DNA of 64,000 bases from positions 186,001-250,000 of the forward strand of contig JAKCPI010001756.1 in assembly GCA_023213315.1 (NCBI GenBank), read 5' to 3'. The DNA comes from Euborellia annulipes. Its lineage: Eukaryota; Arthropoda; Insecta; Dermaptera; Anisolabididae. This document shows positions 44,936 to 56,279 of this stretch, one piece after another. Within the stretch, counting starts at the first letter, position 1. Every line of letters begins with the position of its first letter. Both the position numbers and the translations under genes were made by a program. Under the pieces are notes generated by a model. It had not been told where the DNA came from. It was given only the letters and a program-made list of their open reading frames with translations, and ran no database searches.

Positions 44936-45311
44936 TTAAATAAAAAATATAATAATAAAGATGGAGTATATTGCCTTAACTAGTTCGACATTTTGATTGA
45001 TGACAAGTTTTTATTTTTATTAAATATATAAAAGTTAAAATGAATAATGACATCAAATTTTTTGATTGACAAAGAGAATGTTAACAACAACAACAACTTT
45101 GAAAAGAAAATCAAATTCTTTATTCTTTTTTTTATGTTGTTAAAAGGAACAATATGTTGTTGGATCAACATAAATGTTGTGGTTATATTAATAAGAAAGG
45201 AGAGAGAGGGGGGTTAATGGTGTGATTGACCGCACATACTACTTGACGGGGGTATAGTGCCAAGGATACTAGTCAACTTGTCTTACATACGATACACATA
45301 GCAACACGACG

Positions 45312-45579
45312 CACAGTGGGTCAGAATCCCAAAATTACGTGAATTTTAAGTTGGAAAATAAAAAAAAGTTGAGTTTTTAATAAAAAAGTTTAGTTGTTGT
45401 CCATTGTTATGTGATCTAACATACTAGATATGAAAGGTGAAACTATTATCTATGAAATAAAAAAAAATCCAGCTGCGAATATCTGCGAAACGAGATTTTA
45501 TGCAGTAACAAAAAATTTCAGATGGATTTATTAAGATTTATAATTTTGGCCAGCTTTTTTCGGATTCTGACCCACTGTG
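45312..45579. mobile_element. Transib-like MITE with RSS-type heptamer ends
   Basis: The ends are perfect 18-bp inverted repeats, CACAGTGGGTCAGAATCC (45312-45329) and its complement (45562-45579). CGACG flanks both sides (45307-45311 and 45580-45584). A 5-bp duplication fitting CGNCG, plus termini beginning with CACAGTG (identical to the V(D)J recombination signal heptamer), are hallmarks of the Transib superfamily. An A-rich block follows about 12 bases after each heptamer. At 268 bp with no ORF, it is non-autonomous. Confidence 0.85.
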
Positions 45580-45649
45580 CGACGTATCGTATATGCACGA
45601 GAATCTCGATCGGAATCTATATATATTATTTATTAAAAAAAAAATATGT

Positions 45650-45722
45650 CTCACACGGGGTTTGAACCCGGGTTTTCTTCCATTTCGCTCGTATGCCCGT
45701 TCGATTTCCCTACAATAGGTGC
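45650..45722 (-). repeat. Family E tRNA-like fragment
   Basis: The minus strand has CACCTATTGTAGGGAAATCG as A-box region and AACCCGGGTTCAAACCCCGT as B box. The acceptor ends do not pair. Confidence 0.5.
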
Positions 45723-45809
45723 GAAAAATGACTTGCAATAAAAAATTTGAAGAATTTTTATATACAGTACAATATTATTTAATTATAACTTGGTAATTTC
45801 GAAAATCAC

Positions 45810-45890
45810 AAAGTTTGCCAGCTTGATCGAGAGCAAACTGAAAATCCCGAGTTCGAATCCGTTTGAAGCACTAATTTTTTTTTTTCAAAT
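45810..45890 (+). repeat. Family E tRNA-like fragment with T tail
   Basis: GCCAGCTTGATCGAGAGCAA, then ACTGAAAATCCCGAGTTCGA and AGCACTAATTTTTTTTTT. Confidence 0.55.
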
Positions 45891-46559
45891 AAATGTTTTT
45901 TATATATTTTTATCTCACTGAAAGTGGATTAAACTTGATATTTATTAACATTTAAATGTAAAAAAAATAAGCAATGAATTTATTTTAGGGATTAACGTAA
46001 AAAAAAAGTCTTTAGTAAAGTAGAGATAATATTTTTGAATAAATAAATTAATAAACCGCAGAAACCGTATGCGGTTGACAACAAAACCAACCACCTGGAA
46101 GGCCAATGTCTAATACAGAAACCAAAAGAGCATTAAAAATTATAATTCAAAAACAAAAACAAAAAAAAAAAAAAAAAAGAATCCATTTAAATAAAATTCC
46201 ATTGGATTAATTTAATTTTATTGTTTTTTCTATCTATTTGACAGTCAGGCTTTTTTTGTTGTTGTTGATGTTGTCGTCTGTCTGTGTGTTACAAAAACGA
46301 AATTAAAACTGTCAAAGTTTGATGGAGATGAATGAAAAAAAAAAAAAAAAAACATTTACAAATGTTAAATCCTTTGTTTATTTTTTTTTAATATCAAAGA
46401 ATTTTTGTTTTTGTTGCGCGTCATTAGATGCATTCATAAATATATTTAACAAAAAAAAAAATACGTCAAACAGATTAAATAAATTAGATTCGTTTTTTCT
46501 TTTTCTTCAGTAATTTGAAACAGTCTAAAAACCATATTTTGACAAAAAAAAAAAAAAAA

Positions 46560-46640
46560 ATACAATGAAAATTTGTTAAATAGTTTCGGAGTTAAAGGAA
46601 AAATTTGTTTTTAATAAATCTCACAATTTTTATTTTATCG
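46560..46640 (-). repeat. Family A copy
   Basis: The plus strand shows ATGAAAATTTGTTAAATAGT, TTCGGAGTTAAAGG and AAATCTCACAATTTTTATT. A sister copy lies at 46855-46940. Confidence 0.65.
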
Positions 46641-46689
46641 TTTTTTGCTTTAAAAAAAGGAGCGAAATTTAAAATATTTTAATAGTAGT

Positions 46690-46760
46690 GAATTGGTCAA
46701 GTCAATCGGGAGAAAATTGAAAGTTCAGGGTTCAATCCCCTGTTGCAACTATTTTTTTTT
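46690..46760 (+). repeat. Family E tRNA-like fragment with T tail
   Basis: GGTCAAGTCAATCGGGAGAA, AGTTCAGGGTTCAATCCCCT, GTTGCAACTATTTTTTTTT. One of the clearest family members. Confidence 0.6.
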
Positions 46761-46979
46761 TCTTATATAATTTATCTTATTATATAGAGATTATATTTAT
46801 TAAAATAAAAAAGTCTAAAAATTACTTTTGTTATATTTTTTACAAAAAAAAAAAAAAATCATGAAAATTTGTTAAATAGTTTCCGACTTGATACGTCAAA
46901 AAGAAAAATATTAAAATAAATCTCACAATTTTTATTCTATAAAATTTTCTGATTTATAAAGATAATAAAAAGGAACGAA

Positions 46980-47030
46980 ATCGGGAGCAAACTAAAAAAT
47001 CAGGGTTCGGTTCCCGGTTGCGACAATTTT
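46980..47030 (+). repeat. Family E tRNA-like 3' part
   Basis: TCGGGAGCAAACTAAAAAAT, CAGGGTTCGGTTCCCGGTTG, CGACAATTTTTTATTTT. It abuts Family D. Confidence 0.55.
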
Positions 47031-47604
47031 TTATTTTCTCTTACCTTATACCATATATCATGTCAAAAATTCGATGTCGAGATTTTGATGGATATACACG
47101 TTTTGAGGTCCCCTGAGTCCAAAAAAATGGGTCGCCCAAATTGGTCTGTGTGGACATTTTTAACCATGAAAGTGACGAGCTACGAAATTGAAATTTTATA
47201 TTTAAGTTAGGCTCCCTCCGAACTCGTGTAAATAAGCTTTTAAACAAAATCGGCCAAAAATTACAAGTACTTTACTGATGTACTTTTTCAGTTTTTTTCG
47301 ATTTTCTCAAAATTCGATTCAACGATTTTGTTTAAAATTACATAAATGAACTATTTTTTTAAATGCTCTTTAAAAAGTATATCAATGAAATTTTTCGTGA
47401 AAATTGTTTGAAGTACACTTTACTGATATGGAAGCATTCGTAGCTAAGCGCCATCTATGAATCGCGTGGCCAAGTTTGAAACTAAGATGCTATGGGAAAC
47501 TAAATATATCTCGACACAAAAAAATCTGGTGTGGCCAGCACAACTTACCTAAGGGTAAGAGAATGTTGTGTGCTGTGTCTCAGTCACACCAGATTTTTTT
47601 TTAA
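47031..47604 (+). repeat. Family D long interspersed repeat, copy 2
   Basis: It shares TCAAAAATTCGATGTCGAGA, GTTTTGAGGTCCCCTGAGTC, GTACTTTACTGATGTACTTT and the terminal AAAATCTGGTGTG...CACACCAGATTTT hairpin with 7866-8569. The segment before the hairpin (47400-47505, TGGAAGCATTCGTAGCTAAG, CGCCATCTATGAATCGCGTG) is unrelated to copy 1. Confidence 0.7.
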
Positions 47605-48104
47605 TATATTCTTATATAATTTAATATGAAAATAAAAAAAGATAAATAATGACGTTAAACAGTTGTTCATAGAAAATTTCTCTCTTCCACCCAGAGGCAC
47701 ATTTTTTTTTTTTGAGTGAAAAGGCAGCGAGAAGTAAAAAAAAAAACCGCAGCCTGTAGGTCAGTCAGTCGATTAGTTTAAAATTGGTCCATCGATTTGG
47801 CGTGATCGGTGATCATAAATAGAGATCGGATGCCTTTAATTTGGACAGATAATGGCCCCGTGGGCCTTTGCCTGCTTTCAGCACTACCAGCCATTAGCTA
47901 AAAAAGAGTGGATGGAGGGGGGGGACGGAGGGGGGGGGCAGTCATCAATAAGCCAATTCTATAGATACCAATCCATAAAAAAATTTGTCTTCATTCGCAT
48001 ACACTGTGTGTCCGTAGGTTTATACCCACTATTGTATCCTTTCCGTTTGATGTATTGACACGAAAATTTATATATAATAATTTTAATAAAAAATTAAAGA
48101 AATC
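47605..48104. other. No recognisable gene
   Basis: Mixed sequence with a G-rich patch (47915-47940). A 68-codon open frame (47852-48058) begins MAPWAFACFQ but has no domain or splice context. Confidence 0.4.
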
Positions 48105-48940
48105 CTGAACTTTGGGTAACAATACACCCAAAATAAATGGTACTTTATTTGAAGTTGTAACTTAAAAAATAAAAATATCTCGCTTATGATTGATTTTTTT
48201 GAAAAAATACTCCTATACAAAATTATTCTTTGTTGAATTTTGAACAAATTTTGTTTGAAAATATTTTTTCTATCTGTTACCGTTTCTGAGATATAGATCA
48301 TTTTATTTATATTGAATTAGTTTAAAGATATTAAATTTCATGAGTTATAAGAATAAAATTTAAATTTAAAATAAATTTAATTAATACTCGCTATTGATGA
48401 ATTACAAATTCTAAAGGGGTTGGTATCACTAAAATCTAAATACCTTCCTAATTATCAATTTTAACAAAATTATACCTTAATAAAAAAATTTTCTATTTTT
48501 AATTTTGAACAAATTTTGTTTGAAAATATTTTTTCTATCTAATACCGTTTCTGAGATATAGATCATTTTAATTTTAATAAATTAGTTTAAAAATATTAAA
48601 TTTGAAATAAGTTATAAAAATAAAATTTATTTAATTAAATTTAAAATAAATTTAATTAATACTCGCTATTGATGAATTACAAATTCTAAAGGGGTTGATA
48701 TCACTAAAATCGAAATATCTTTTTAATTATCAATTTTAGCAAAATTATACCCTAGTATAAAATTTTTCCATTTTTAATTTTGAACAATTTTTGTTTTAAA
48801 TTATTTTTTCTATCTATTACTCTTTTAGAGATATGGATATTTTAAATTAGAAAATATCAAAATTAACAATCAAAATATAAAATTGTTTTATTTACAATAT
48901 TAAACAACTTTTGTATGAAAAATAAAATTTTTTTATCACT
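48105..48940 (+). repeat. Family C cluster, four units
   Basis: ATTCTAAAGGGGTTG landmarks at about 48408 and 48684 (275 bp apart), with AATTTTGAACAAATTTTGTT and CTATCTATTACTCTTTTAGA blocks. Confidence 0.7.
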
Positions 48941-49477
48941 TATCCATTAGGCTCCCCTTCGGATTAAGAGATTTAGTGAATATTATTCCCGGATATAGTA
49001 AAGTCTCGTGACATTTTGTTTTTTAATTTATCTAAAATGGCTATCTAAAAAAAATAAAAAAAAAAAAAAAAGTTAATGAAAAACTCGCAGCCATCTTTTT
49101 TTTTTAGAAGATAATGTCTCATAAAATATCCTGTGAAATAAAATATGAAACATTTTCACAAAAAAAAAAAAAAGATTTATATATTTTAATGATAAAACGA
49201 TGACGTCAACAGAGGAGGCACGTCATCAGATGGGATTAGTTTGAATAAATTTTTTGTTAGAAAAGAGGGGAGACAAAGTTTATTATTATTATCTACCCTT
49301 CTACTATGCAAAAATCCATTTCCATCTGTTTTATATTTGTTTATATTTAAAAAAAAAATTTAAATTTATAAATGAAATTATTCTTCCACTCTTTCTGTAT
49401 TTATCTAATAAAAAGAAAAAAAAACACATCATAAAAGAGGTTTTTTACAATAATAATTAATAAAAAACAAGTCTCTG

Positions 49478-49509
<32 letters not shown>

Positions 49510-49568
49510 CTTACACTAACCTAATTTAAGTAACTATGACTAAGAAAAAATATATTTTCATTTTTCAA
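48941..49568. other. No recognisable gene
   Basis: AT-rich sequence with several A runs and a long T run (about 49479-49504). GATGACGTCAACAGAGGAGG at 49200-49219 is an isolated balanced patch. Confidence 0.45.
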
Positions 49569-49929
49569 AACATATTTATTTTATTATATATTCAAATTCC
49601 TGCCATTTTTCTGATTAAAATGATATATAACACTTATATTTAAATTTGTCTGTAAATTGGTTATAAAACACTTTTTTTATTTGAAGTGGGAAACGTCCGC
49701 CATTTTTTTTAAATCATACGCAACAATAAATAATTATTATTTAATTAATTTAATTAAACAATAAAAGATTATTTAATTGTGGTGACTAATTAAAAAAAAG
49801 GGGGCTTTCCACCTCAAATCAAAAAAGTCTATTTTTATCCATTTAGAGATAAACTTAAATACAAGTGTTATATATCATTTTAATCAGAAAAATGGCAGGA
49901 ATTTGAATATATAATAAAATAAATATGTT
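49569..49929. mobile_element. Complete palindromic Family B element
   Basis: A left arm beginning AACATATTTATTTTATTATA and including CTGCCATTTTTCTGATT is mirrored exactly for about 66 bp by the right arm ending at 49929. Each arm then continues with its own diverged Family B body (TTTGAAGTGGGAAACGTCCG versus GGGCTTTCCACCTCAAATC), meeting in an AT-rich centre. It is the only locus where both halves are present. It may be the full foldback MITE or a head-to-head pair of insertions. Confidence 0.75.
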
Positions 49930-50745
49930 GTGTAAGAGAAAAAAAATATACAAAACAACAATGAACAAAGAATATAATTTCAATTTGATTTAATTAATAT
50001 ATTTAATTTAATTTAAACAAAAAAAAAATTCTTAATTTAAAATTTTTTTTTTTTTAAGAAGAAAAAAGAGGGTGTTTTTTTTTCATTTAGAAGTTGACAA
50101 ATGAGAGAAATTAACTACTCAATGGAAAATGACCACACCCTTATTGTTATGTGTGTGTGGTGTTTGTGTGATCAAACTAGAGAAATGGTGATTAATAAAT
50201 CCAAATTTCGTATGTGTGTTTGTGTTTTATTATGCATTGAAGGAAGGAGGGTTGGTTTTGGATTTGCAGACTGCGTTTAAGCGATATTTCACTTCCCCCT
50301 CCCCCTCTCCACCATCCCCTCCTCCTCTCAATGCCTGGGGTATCGATTTGTGTGGTTTGCAGTCAACCCAAAGTGCGCTCTAAATGGATGGCACCGAAAA
50401 TACACACCCACACACACACACACACACATATTACATACTCATATATAATATTAATATTCATTTATATTGGATAGTAATTTTCATATAATTGAATTATTTA
50501 TTTCATAACTAAAAAAAAAAAAAAAAAATGACTAAACTAGTCTGAAATTAGTAACGAAAGAGAAAATAATTTTACATTATTAAATAATTATTTAAATCAA
50601 TTCATTGTTGAGAAACAAAATTATAATTAAATTTGAATTAATTATATTCCTTGTTCTTTAAATTAATTCATTGTTAAAATTTTATTTTAAAAAATGATAA
50701 TTAAATGCATTAATTATATTCTTTGTTCTTTGTTGTGATCTTATT
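49930..50745. other. No gene; pyrimidine tract and (CA)n
   Basis: A C/T-rich tract (50292-50329) and a CA microsatellite (about 50401-50428) in otherwise AT-rich DNA. GGTATCGATTTGTGTGGTTT (50339-50358) is not recognised. Confidence 0.5.
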
Positions 50746-50749
50746 AAAA

Positions 50750-50880
50750 AAAAAAAAAAAAATGGCCGACTTTTTCTCGCCTCAAAAACAAAAGCATCTT
50801 TTTAAATTAATTACAATAAATTTATATATAAGTGTTATATATCATTGTAATCAGAAAAATAGCAAGAATTAGAATGCCTA
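50750..50880 (-). repeat. Family B copy
   Basis: AATGGCCGACTTTTTCTCGC, CTCAAAAACAAAAGCATC, GTTATATATCATTGTAATCA, GAAAAATAGCAAG. Confidence 0.7.
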
Positions 50881-50917
50881 ATAAAAATTATATATTTTTT
50901 TATTTAAGATAAAAAAG

Positions 50918-51000
50918 CCCGTGACTCAGAGAGAAGAGATTAGCTTCTCGTGCCTAGGGTCTCAGGTTCGCCTCCGATCCTAGACGAAAAAAATTTTTTT
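50918..51000 (+). repeat. Family E tRNA-like fragment, subfamily with CTCAGAG
   Basis: GCCCGTGACTCAGAGAGAAG, GATTAGCTTCTCGTGCCTAG, GGTCTCAGGTTCGCCTCCGA and a T tail. It closely resembles the minus-strand copy at 58255-58325. Confidence 0.6.
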
Positions 51001-51084
51001 CATTTGAATTGGCTACTAATATATAATAGCGGAGTGTCCGTCTGTCTGTCACGCTCTATTTGTTCAACTTCCCGTTGGAATTTT

Positions 51085-51200
51085 AAAACGTTCTACTCAG
51101 ACAAAAAAGTGTCTTTTTAACCCATTTACAACAAATTTAAATAAAAGTGTTATATATCATTTATAATCAAAAAAATGGCAGCTTTTAGAGTATAGAATAA
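51085..51200 (-). repeat. Family B copy, shortened
   Basis: CTACTCAGACAAAAAAGTGT, AATAAAAGTGTTATATATCA, TTTATAATCAAAAAAATGGC. Confidence 0.6.
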
Positions 51201-51564
51201 AAAATCTGTTGTGTAAGGAAAAAAAATATACATCTACTTTTATCAGCATAATTTAAATACAATCAAATTTATTGTGTACATGAATTCTAAACGAAATAAA
51301 GATTTCATTCTATTTATTAACACCTAATTTCAAATACACGCCAATCATTCATTCAAATTTTTTTTTTTTTAATAATAATAATGTGAATACTAGAGTGCAC
51401 TACTTACATACACTTAAGATTCTAATTATTTATTCAATAGATACATTATTCACTCGACTAATGGCGTTGAAAAAAAAAAAAAAATTGATTTAAATATTAA
51501 AAAAAAAAAAAATTAAATTTAACACGTGGCATGAAAAATCTAAAAATAATTGTCAGATTTCTGT

Positions 51565-51715
51565 GAACTAGCTGCACTGCCCGCCTTCGGTGGGTCACGA
51601 ATGATCCCATTTCAGCTTACCCTGGTTTTCTTATGACTTTATTCATCATATAATTAATCTATTAACTAACTGCACCGCCCGCCTTCAGTGGCCACGAGGG
51701 CTTCTTCTTTCTGGA
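51565..51715 (+). repeat. Pair of Family G-like motifs
   Basis: CTAGCTGCACTGCCCGCCTT (51569) and CTAACTGCACCGCCCGCCTT (51663) recur about 95 bases apart, each followed by CGGTGGGTCACGA or CAGTGGCCACGA. They are related to the satellite at 27180-28385. Confidence 0.65.
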
Positions 51716-51820
51716 TTTTTAACAAATTTCTATGTTTATTAGTTGATTCTTGGTGGGTAGATTATTATATTATGAGAATGTGATATATGGGCAGAGCCAA
51801 GGTGAAAAATGAAAGTCTAT

Positions 51821-51867
51821 ATTTTATCGACGTTTCGAGTGCCGATTTCATTCATCAGGACGAAAAT
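51821..51867 (-). other. Hammerhead-like motif with pairing flanks
   Basis: The minus strand has a canonical CTGATGA, a loop ending ACTC, then GAAACGTC. The flanking ATTTTCGTC and GATAAAAT can pair with one bulge as stem I, and GTC is an ideal cleavage triplet. Stem II is weak. It is the best candidate for residual ribozyme activity in the window. Confidence 0.5.
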
Positions 51868-51879
51868 GATGTTAAATTT

Positions 51880-53635
51880 TGTGGTTGGTAGAAAATTCCC
51901 TTTTTTTTGTTTGTTGGTGGAACAAACGCCCCATTGCTAAGAGAAATTGAACCCAGGATCTCCAATCTTTCCGGGACATTAGGCCACCGTAGCTTGTGAC
52001 CGTTTGGCTTATCAATAAACAAACATATCGGTACTAACAAATTTGTTAAATACTAATCGAGGTATTCAATAAATATTAATATCTTAATCAATTGATCTCA
52101 AAAATTATTTAAATTCGTTATTATATACGTTTTTTTTTTCGTTTAAATTTTGAAATCAGTGTCTCTTAAAACGTGTATTTTCATCAAAATTCTCACAGAT
52201 TCACAAATATTTTCTATATATGAACATATGTATAAGCAAAATAAAATAATATTTGTAACAAATTTCATCCCCATCGGAAAAAAAAATTCTAAAGTATTTT
52301 TGTTTTTTATCCCTTCATGATATCAAAAACTTTATAAATAAATATTATTATAAATTTATGGGCTTTCTAATAATAAATAAATTAAAGTTTGATTGCCAAA
52401 ACTTGAAAATATGTTTTTTGCTCATTTATCTATTAACTTGATCTTTTCAAATAAAGAAGGGGATGAGTGGGGGGGAAGTTTAATTAAGTTTTAATTTCAA
52501 CCAATAGATGTCTATCTTTTTTATTGCTAGATGTTTAATTAATCTGAAGCAATAAAAAGGGTTGGGTTTGACCCTTTTGAGAGAGAAGATGATGACAACG
52601 TCGACTTGAAACGCAAATTATTCCCAAACAACAACGATGTTTTGGACCCTAAAAGATAAAACAAAACGTAGAAGAAAATTTTATTATCAACATTTAAATA
52701 GTGTCTTTGTTTTGTTTTTTTTAAAATCATCTTTGAATTGTTAACACTGTAAAAAAATATGAATTTTCAATCGTTTTTCATATACTTTTGTGCTTAAATT
52801 TTAATATATCCAATTTGTGAAATCAAATTCATAAACTAGTTATTTAAGCAAAAAAAAAAAAAAAAAAAAATGAATCAAATCAAAGGTTGTTCGGACATTA
52901 AAGCACTTTAATAGATTAAAAGCTAATTTTTTAATATGTTATTAAATACTATCACATACGTATAAAAGAAAATTTTGAAGCAGATCTGACGCAGGGTTAT
53001 CGTGTAATTAAATATTAAAAAATTGAAATTTAACATGTAGTCTATGGGGAATGTCGACGAAACGCACACATATCGAATTATATAGCCACCTCTGCAATAG
53101 ATACAAAAACAAAAAACTTACATTTTTATCAATTCACTTCCGTAGAATATGTTTAAAATAAAATCAAAAGTTTCTGACGGCGGCTTTTAAAAATATATTA
53201 ACAAGAAAGTCAAAAAAAATCCCGAAAATGACAGTAGGCAAAATTTAAAAATAAGGAAGTCACGAGACTCAGACCAGTGTGGCAACGTCGCATAAAATAA
53301 TACTCTTTTCTCGCTGTCAGTTACATTTTTTTTTACAATATTTTTTCTCGCAAATCGTTCATTGTATTTAAACTGATTTGCATTAATCATTGTAATATAT
53401 TAAATAAAATAAAATTGAAGGCTTTTAAGATTTAAAATATATAGCAAATAAATGTAATGTTGCCAGATCTGCAAAGAAATACTTGAGTCAAAAGTCATTA
53501 GTAGTACTGGGAGTAAAAAACCTTTAAAAATTACTTGCTATAATTCTGCCTAGGTATATGTTTTAAAATCAATCAAATGTTCATCCTCGTTTTGAGAAGG
53601 ATTGCAAAACAAAGCTGATAAAACTGTTTTAACAT
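51880..53635. other. No recognised gene
   Basis: Mixed AT-rich sequence. It contains a Family D fragment (about 52150-52260, AAAACGTGTATTTTCATCAA), a poly-A run (52851-52870) and an isolated segment (53030-53480) with CAGTGTGGCAACGTCG and a partial inverse, judged unproven. Confidence 0.4.
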
Positions 53636-53639
53636 TAAA

Positions 53640-53725
53640 AAAAGCCCCATAAAAATTCGTTAAATAGTTTCGGATTAAATAAAATAAAAGTTGAAATTAA
53701 ATCTCGCATTTATTTTTCTATAATT
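53640..53725 (-). repeat. Family A copy
   Basis: The plus strand shows AGCCCCATAAAAATTCGTTA, AATAGTTTCGGATTAAAT and AAATTAAATCTCGCATTTAT. Confidence 0.65.
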
Positions 53726-53929
53726 AATCATTTATAAATAATATTAAATTAAGTTTTTTTCTTTCTCTCAATTTAATCCTTTTCTTAAAGTTAATTACAA
53801 AGTGAAATTTGTCGTCGAGATTTAAGACCTTAATAAAGGTGGAACACACCATTTCTACTCTAATAATAATAAGTCATTTATTACGTCATATATAAGAGAG
53901 AAAGATATTTTTATTTTTTATTTTTTTGA

Positions 53930-54160
53930 TAATAATAATAATTTGTAAGGCGAGAACGGTAAATGGAACACACAACATATGTCTTAAAGGAGGAGATAAC
54001 CCAAGCAAGGGGATGTAAAGTCCAATTGGTGACCCCAAGCACGTCCCGACTTTGTGCTCCAGATGGGATGCTGTGTCCAACGAAGGATGATATGGACCAC
54101 AGCTTCGATTAAGGCAAAGCGAGCGTTATTAAGGTTCCTTCCTCTCACTAGGAAAGAAAG
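53930..54160. other. Unassigned balanced segment
   Basis: About 200 bases of balanced composition (GGCGAGAACGGTAAATGGAA, GGTGACCCCAAGCACGTCCC, GGCAAAGCGAGCGTTATTAA) within AT-rich DNA. It has no ORF with a domain. It may be an old repeat or a conserved non-coding element. Confidence 0.3.
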
Positions 54161-54280
54161 AGAGAAGAATAAAAATTTAATACTTTTATGAAATATTAAT
54201 AAAAAAAAATATTATTTTTAGCTGCCTATGATACACAATTACGTTAAAAGAATAAATGGGTGAGAAAAAAAAGAAAAAAC

Positions 54281-54473
54281 TACAAACCGATTAGTCGACC
54301 TACAAGTATACTAAGTTTTATTATTACTGACATAAAAAATAAGCCTTCTCAAAAATTCTCTGGGCAAACTTAAATAATAAAAAAAAAAAAAAATACAAAC
54401 CGATTAGTCGACCAACAAGTATACTAAGTTTTATTATTATTGACATAAAAAAATAAGCCTTCTCAAAAAATCA
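54281..54473 (+). repeat. 113-bp tandem duplication
   Basis: TACAAACCGATTAGTCGACC...AAGTATACTAAGTTTTATTA...AAATAAGCCTTCTCAAAAA occurs at 54281 and 54394 with minimal divergence. A third partial GATTAGTCGACAAAATACAG lies at 54748. Confidence 0.85.
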
Positions 54474-54524
54474 AAGTTATTAGTTGTTAAAATTATTTAG
54501 AAACTTATTGTGATATTTAGAGCA

Positions 54525-54580
54525 TTTTGAGTTCAAATAGAAAACTACCGGGGTTCGGATCCTGGCAGTTGAAAAAATTT
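54525..54580 (+). repeat. Family E tRNA-like 3' part
   Basis: GAGTTCAAATAGAAAACTAC, CGGGGTTCGGATCCTGGCAG, then T-rich tail. Confidence 0.5.
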
Positions 54581-54824
54581 TTTTATTTTTTATTTCGATT
54601 TTTATTTAATAAAAAATTTCATTTTAATTAATAGCTTAACGCGTTTACAAAAAAAAAAAAAAAAAAAAAAAAAAACTTTACATTAGTAAACTAAATAAAT
54701 AAATAAATTATAAAAAAAAAAAATAATTTTCTAGTTGTCAAAAACGATTAGTCGACAAAATACAGTAAGTGTTTTTAAATCTGAAAAAAAAATTTGCGAT
54801 TGTTTAGGAGCTTAATAGACAGCC

Positions 54825-54912
54825 TGTGGTAAGGAGGTTTAGTGGAAAGGATATTCGGGAACAAAACAAAAAATCGAGGGTTCGGTTACGGGGTGTAACA
54901 ATTTTTTTTTTC
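54825..54912 (+). repeat. Family E tRNA-like fragment with T tail
   Basis: GGTTTAGTGGAAAGGATATT is A-box-like, GAGGGTTCGGTTACGGGGTG is B-box-like, and GTAACAATTTTTTTTTTC follows. Confidence 0.55.
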
Positions 54913-55369
54913 TTCAAATTTAGAATTTAATAATTGTTTTTAATTAAATAATTTCATCAGAAACGAATTCTCGGGATCTCCAACCCTTCAGTCTGTTTCC
55001 AATTCTGTCAAGATCCACTTAGGCAATTTTTTTTTTTTTTTTTTAATAAACAACATTTCATACTTTTTTTTTGTGATGGCCCCATCAGATATTCTTTTAT
55101 GAATACAAACCCTTAATTGAAGTGTTTTCTTTTTTTTTCCGATATTCGAAAATATTCTTTATAAATTTAATTGGCTTATTTAAATTGGAAAATCTGACGT
55201 TGCCGCACCTGTTAAAGTCGATCTCTCTCGGTGAGTGGAGGGATTTGTTTTGTAATTAGGCTCAAATCATTGAAGCAATAAATTAATAATTAGGTATTTA
55301 GAGATGTGTATTAACATAAGAAATTAATGATTTAATCAAAATAATATTGTGAATAAAAATTGACCGTCT

Positions 55370-55443
55370 AGGGTACGGTAGCTTAAAATAGTTGAAATTA
55401 AAAAATCCGAGTTCAATTCCTGGCTGTAGCAATTTTTTTTTTT
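55370..55443 (+). repeat. Family E tRNA-like fragment with T tail
   Basis: GGGTACGGTAGCTTAAAATA, AAATCCGAGTTCAATTCCTG, GCTGTAGCAATTTTTTTTTT. Confidence 0.55.
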
Positions 55444-55609
55444 AAGTTTTAAACTAATTTAATTTTTGAAAAGATAAAAATTTAATATTCACTGATATTA
55501 AAAATTCAACATTAAAAATAAATTGAATTAAAATATTTAGAAAATAATTAGCAATAATCGTTAATTAAATTTCACATTGTTATAATTATTTATATTCTTT
55601 GTTTATTGT

Positions 55610-55765
55610 TGCAATTTTACTAAAAAAAAAAATGGCCGACCGACCGACGCTCTTCCACCTCAAAAGATAAAACTTCTTTTTATCTACTTGCATAATATCT
55701 AAATTCAAGTGTTACATATCATTTTATTCAGAAAAATGGCAGCTTTTTGAATATACAATAAAAAA
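55610..55765 (-). repeat. Family B copy
   Basis: AATGGCCGACCGACCGACGC, TCTTCCACCTCAAAAGATAA, TTCAAGTGTTACATATCATT, CAGAAAAATGGCAGC. Confidence 0.75.
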
Positions 55766-56279
55766 TGAATGTATATCTTATTTAAGAAAAAATATATATC
55801 CAGCGCCTTCACGATGTTTACCAAAATTCTCATTTTAATTAATACTAAATGATAAATTTCCAAATTTATTTATTTATTTTTTTTTGTTTCAAAGTAAATA
55901 TCATCCTTAGTAACGACCCTTTTGCTAATTAGCATTATCCTCTTTTATTTTTGTTCTTGTTTAATTTCTTATAAAATTTGTTGTTATATATAGAGATAGA
56001 GAGAAGACTAACAAAAACAACAAACTTGCTTTTGTATTTGTTGTTCAGTTTAGTTTGTTTTCTGGCAACTTTTCCATTTACTAACATATATATATATATA
56101 TATATGTTAGAAAAAGGAGAAAAAAAAACAAAGAGAAACTTTGTAAATATACAAAAGTTATATAAAAACAAAAAAAATATATTGATTCTATAAATATAGG
56201 AATTAGAGAATCGTTGACAACAATATTTAACATCTATTAAAAAATAATATTTTTAATAATTTTTTTACCAGAGAAAAGA

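Noticed and set aside
53275..53471. hAT MITE bounded by CAGTGTGGCAAC and GTTGCCAGATCTG
   Set aside because: Inverted ends are imperfect and the flanking 8-mers (ACTCAGAC and CAAAGAAA) do not match.
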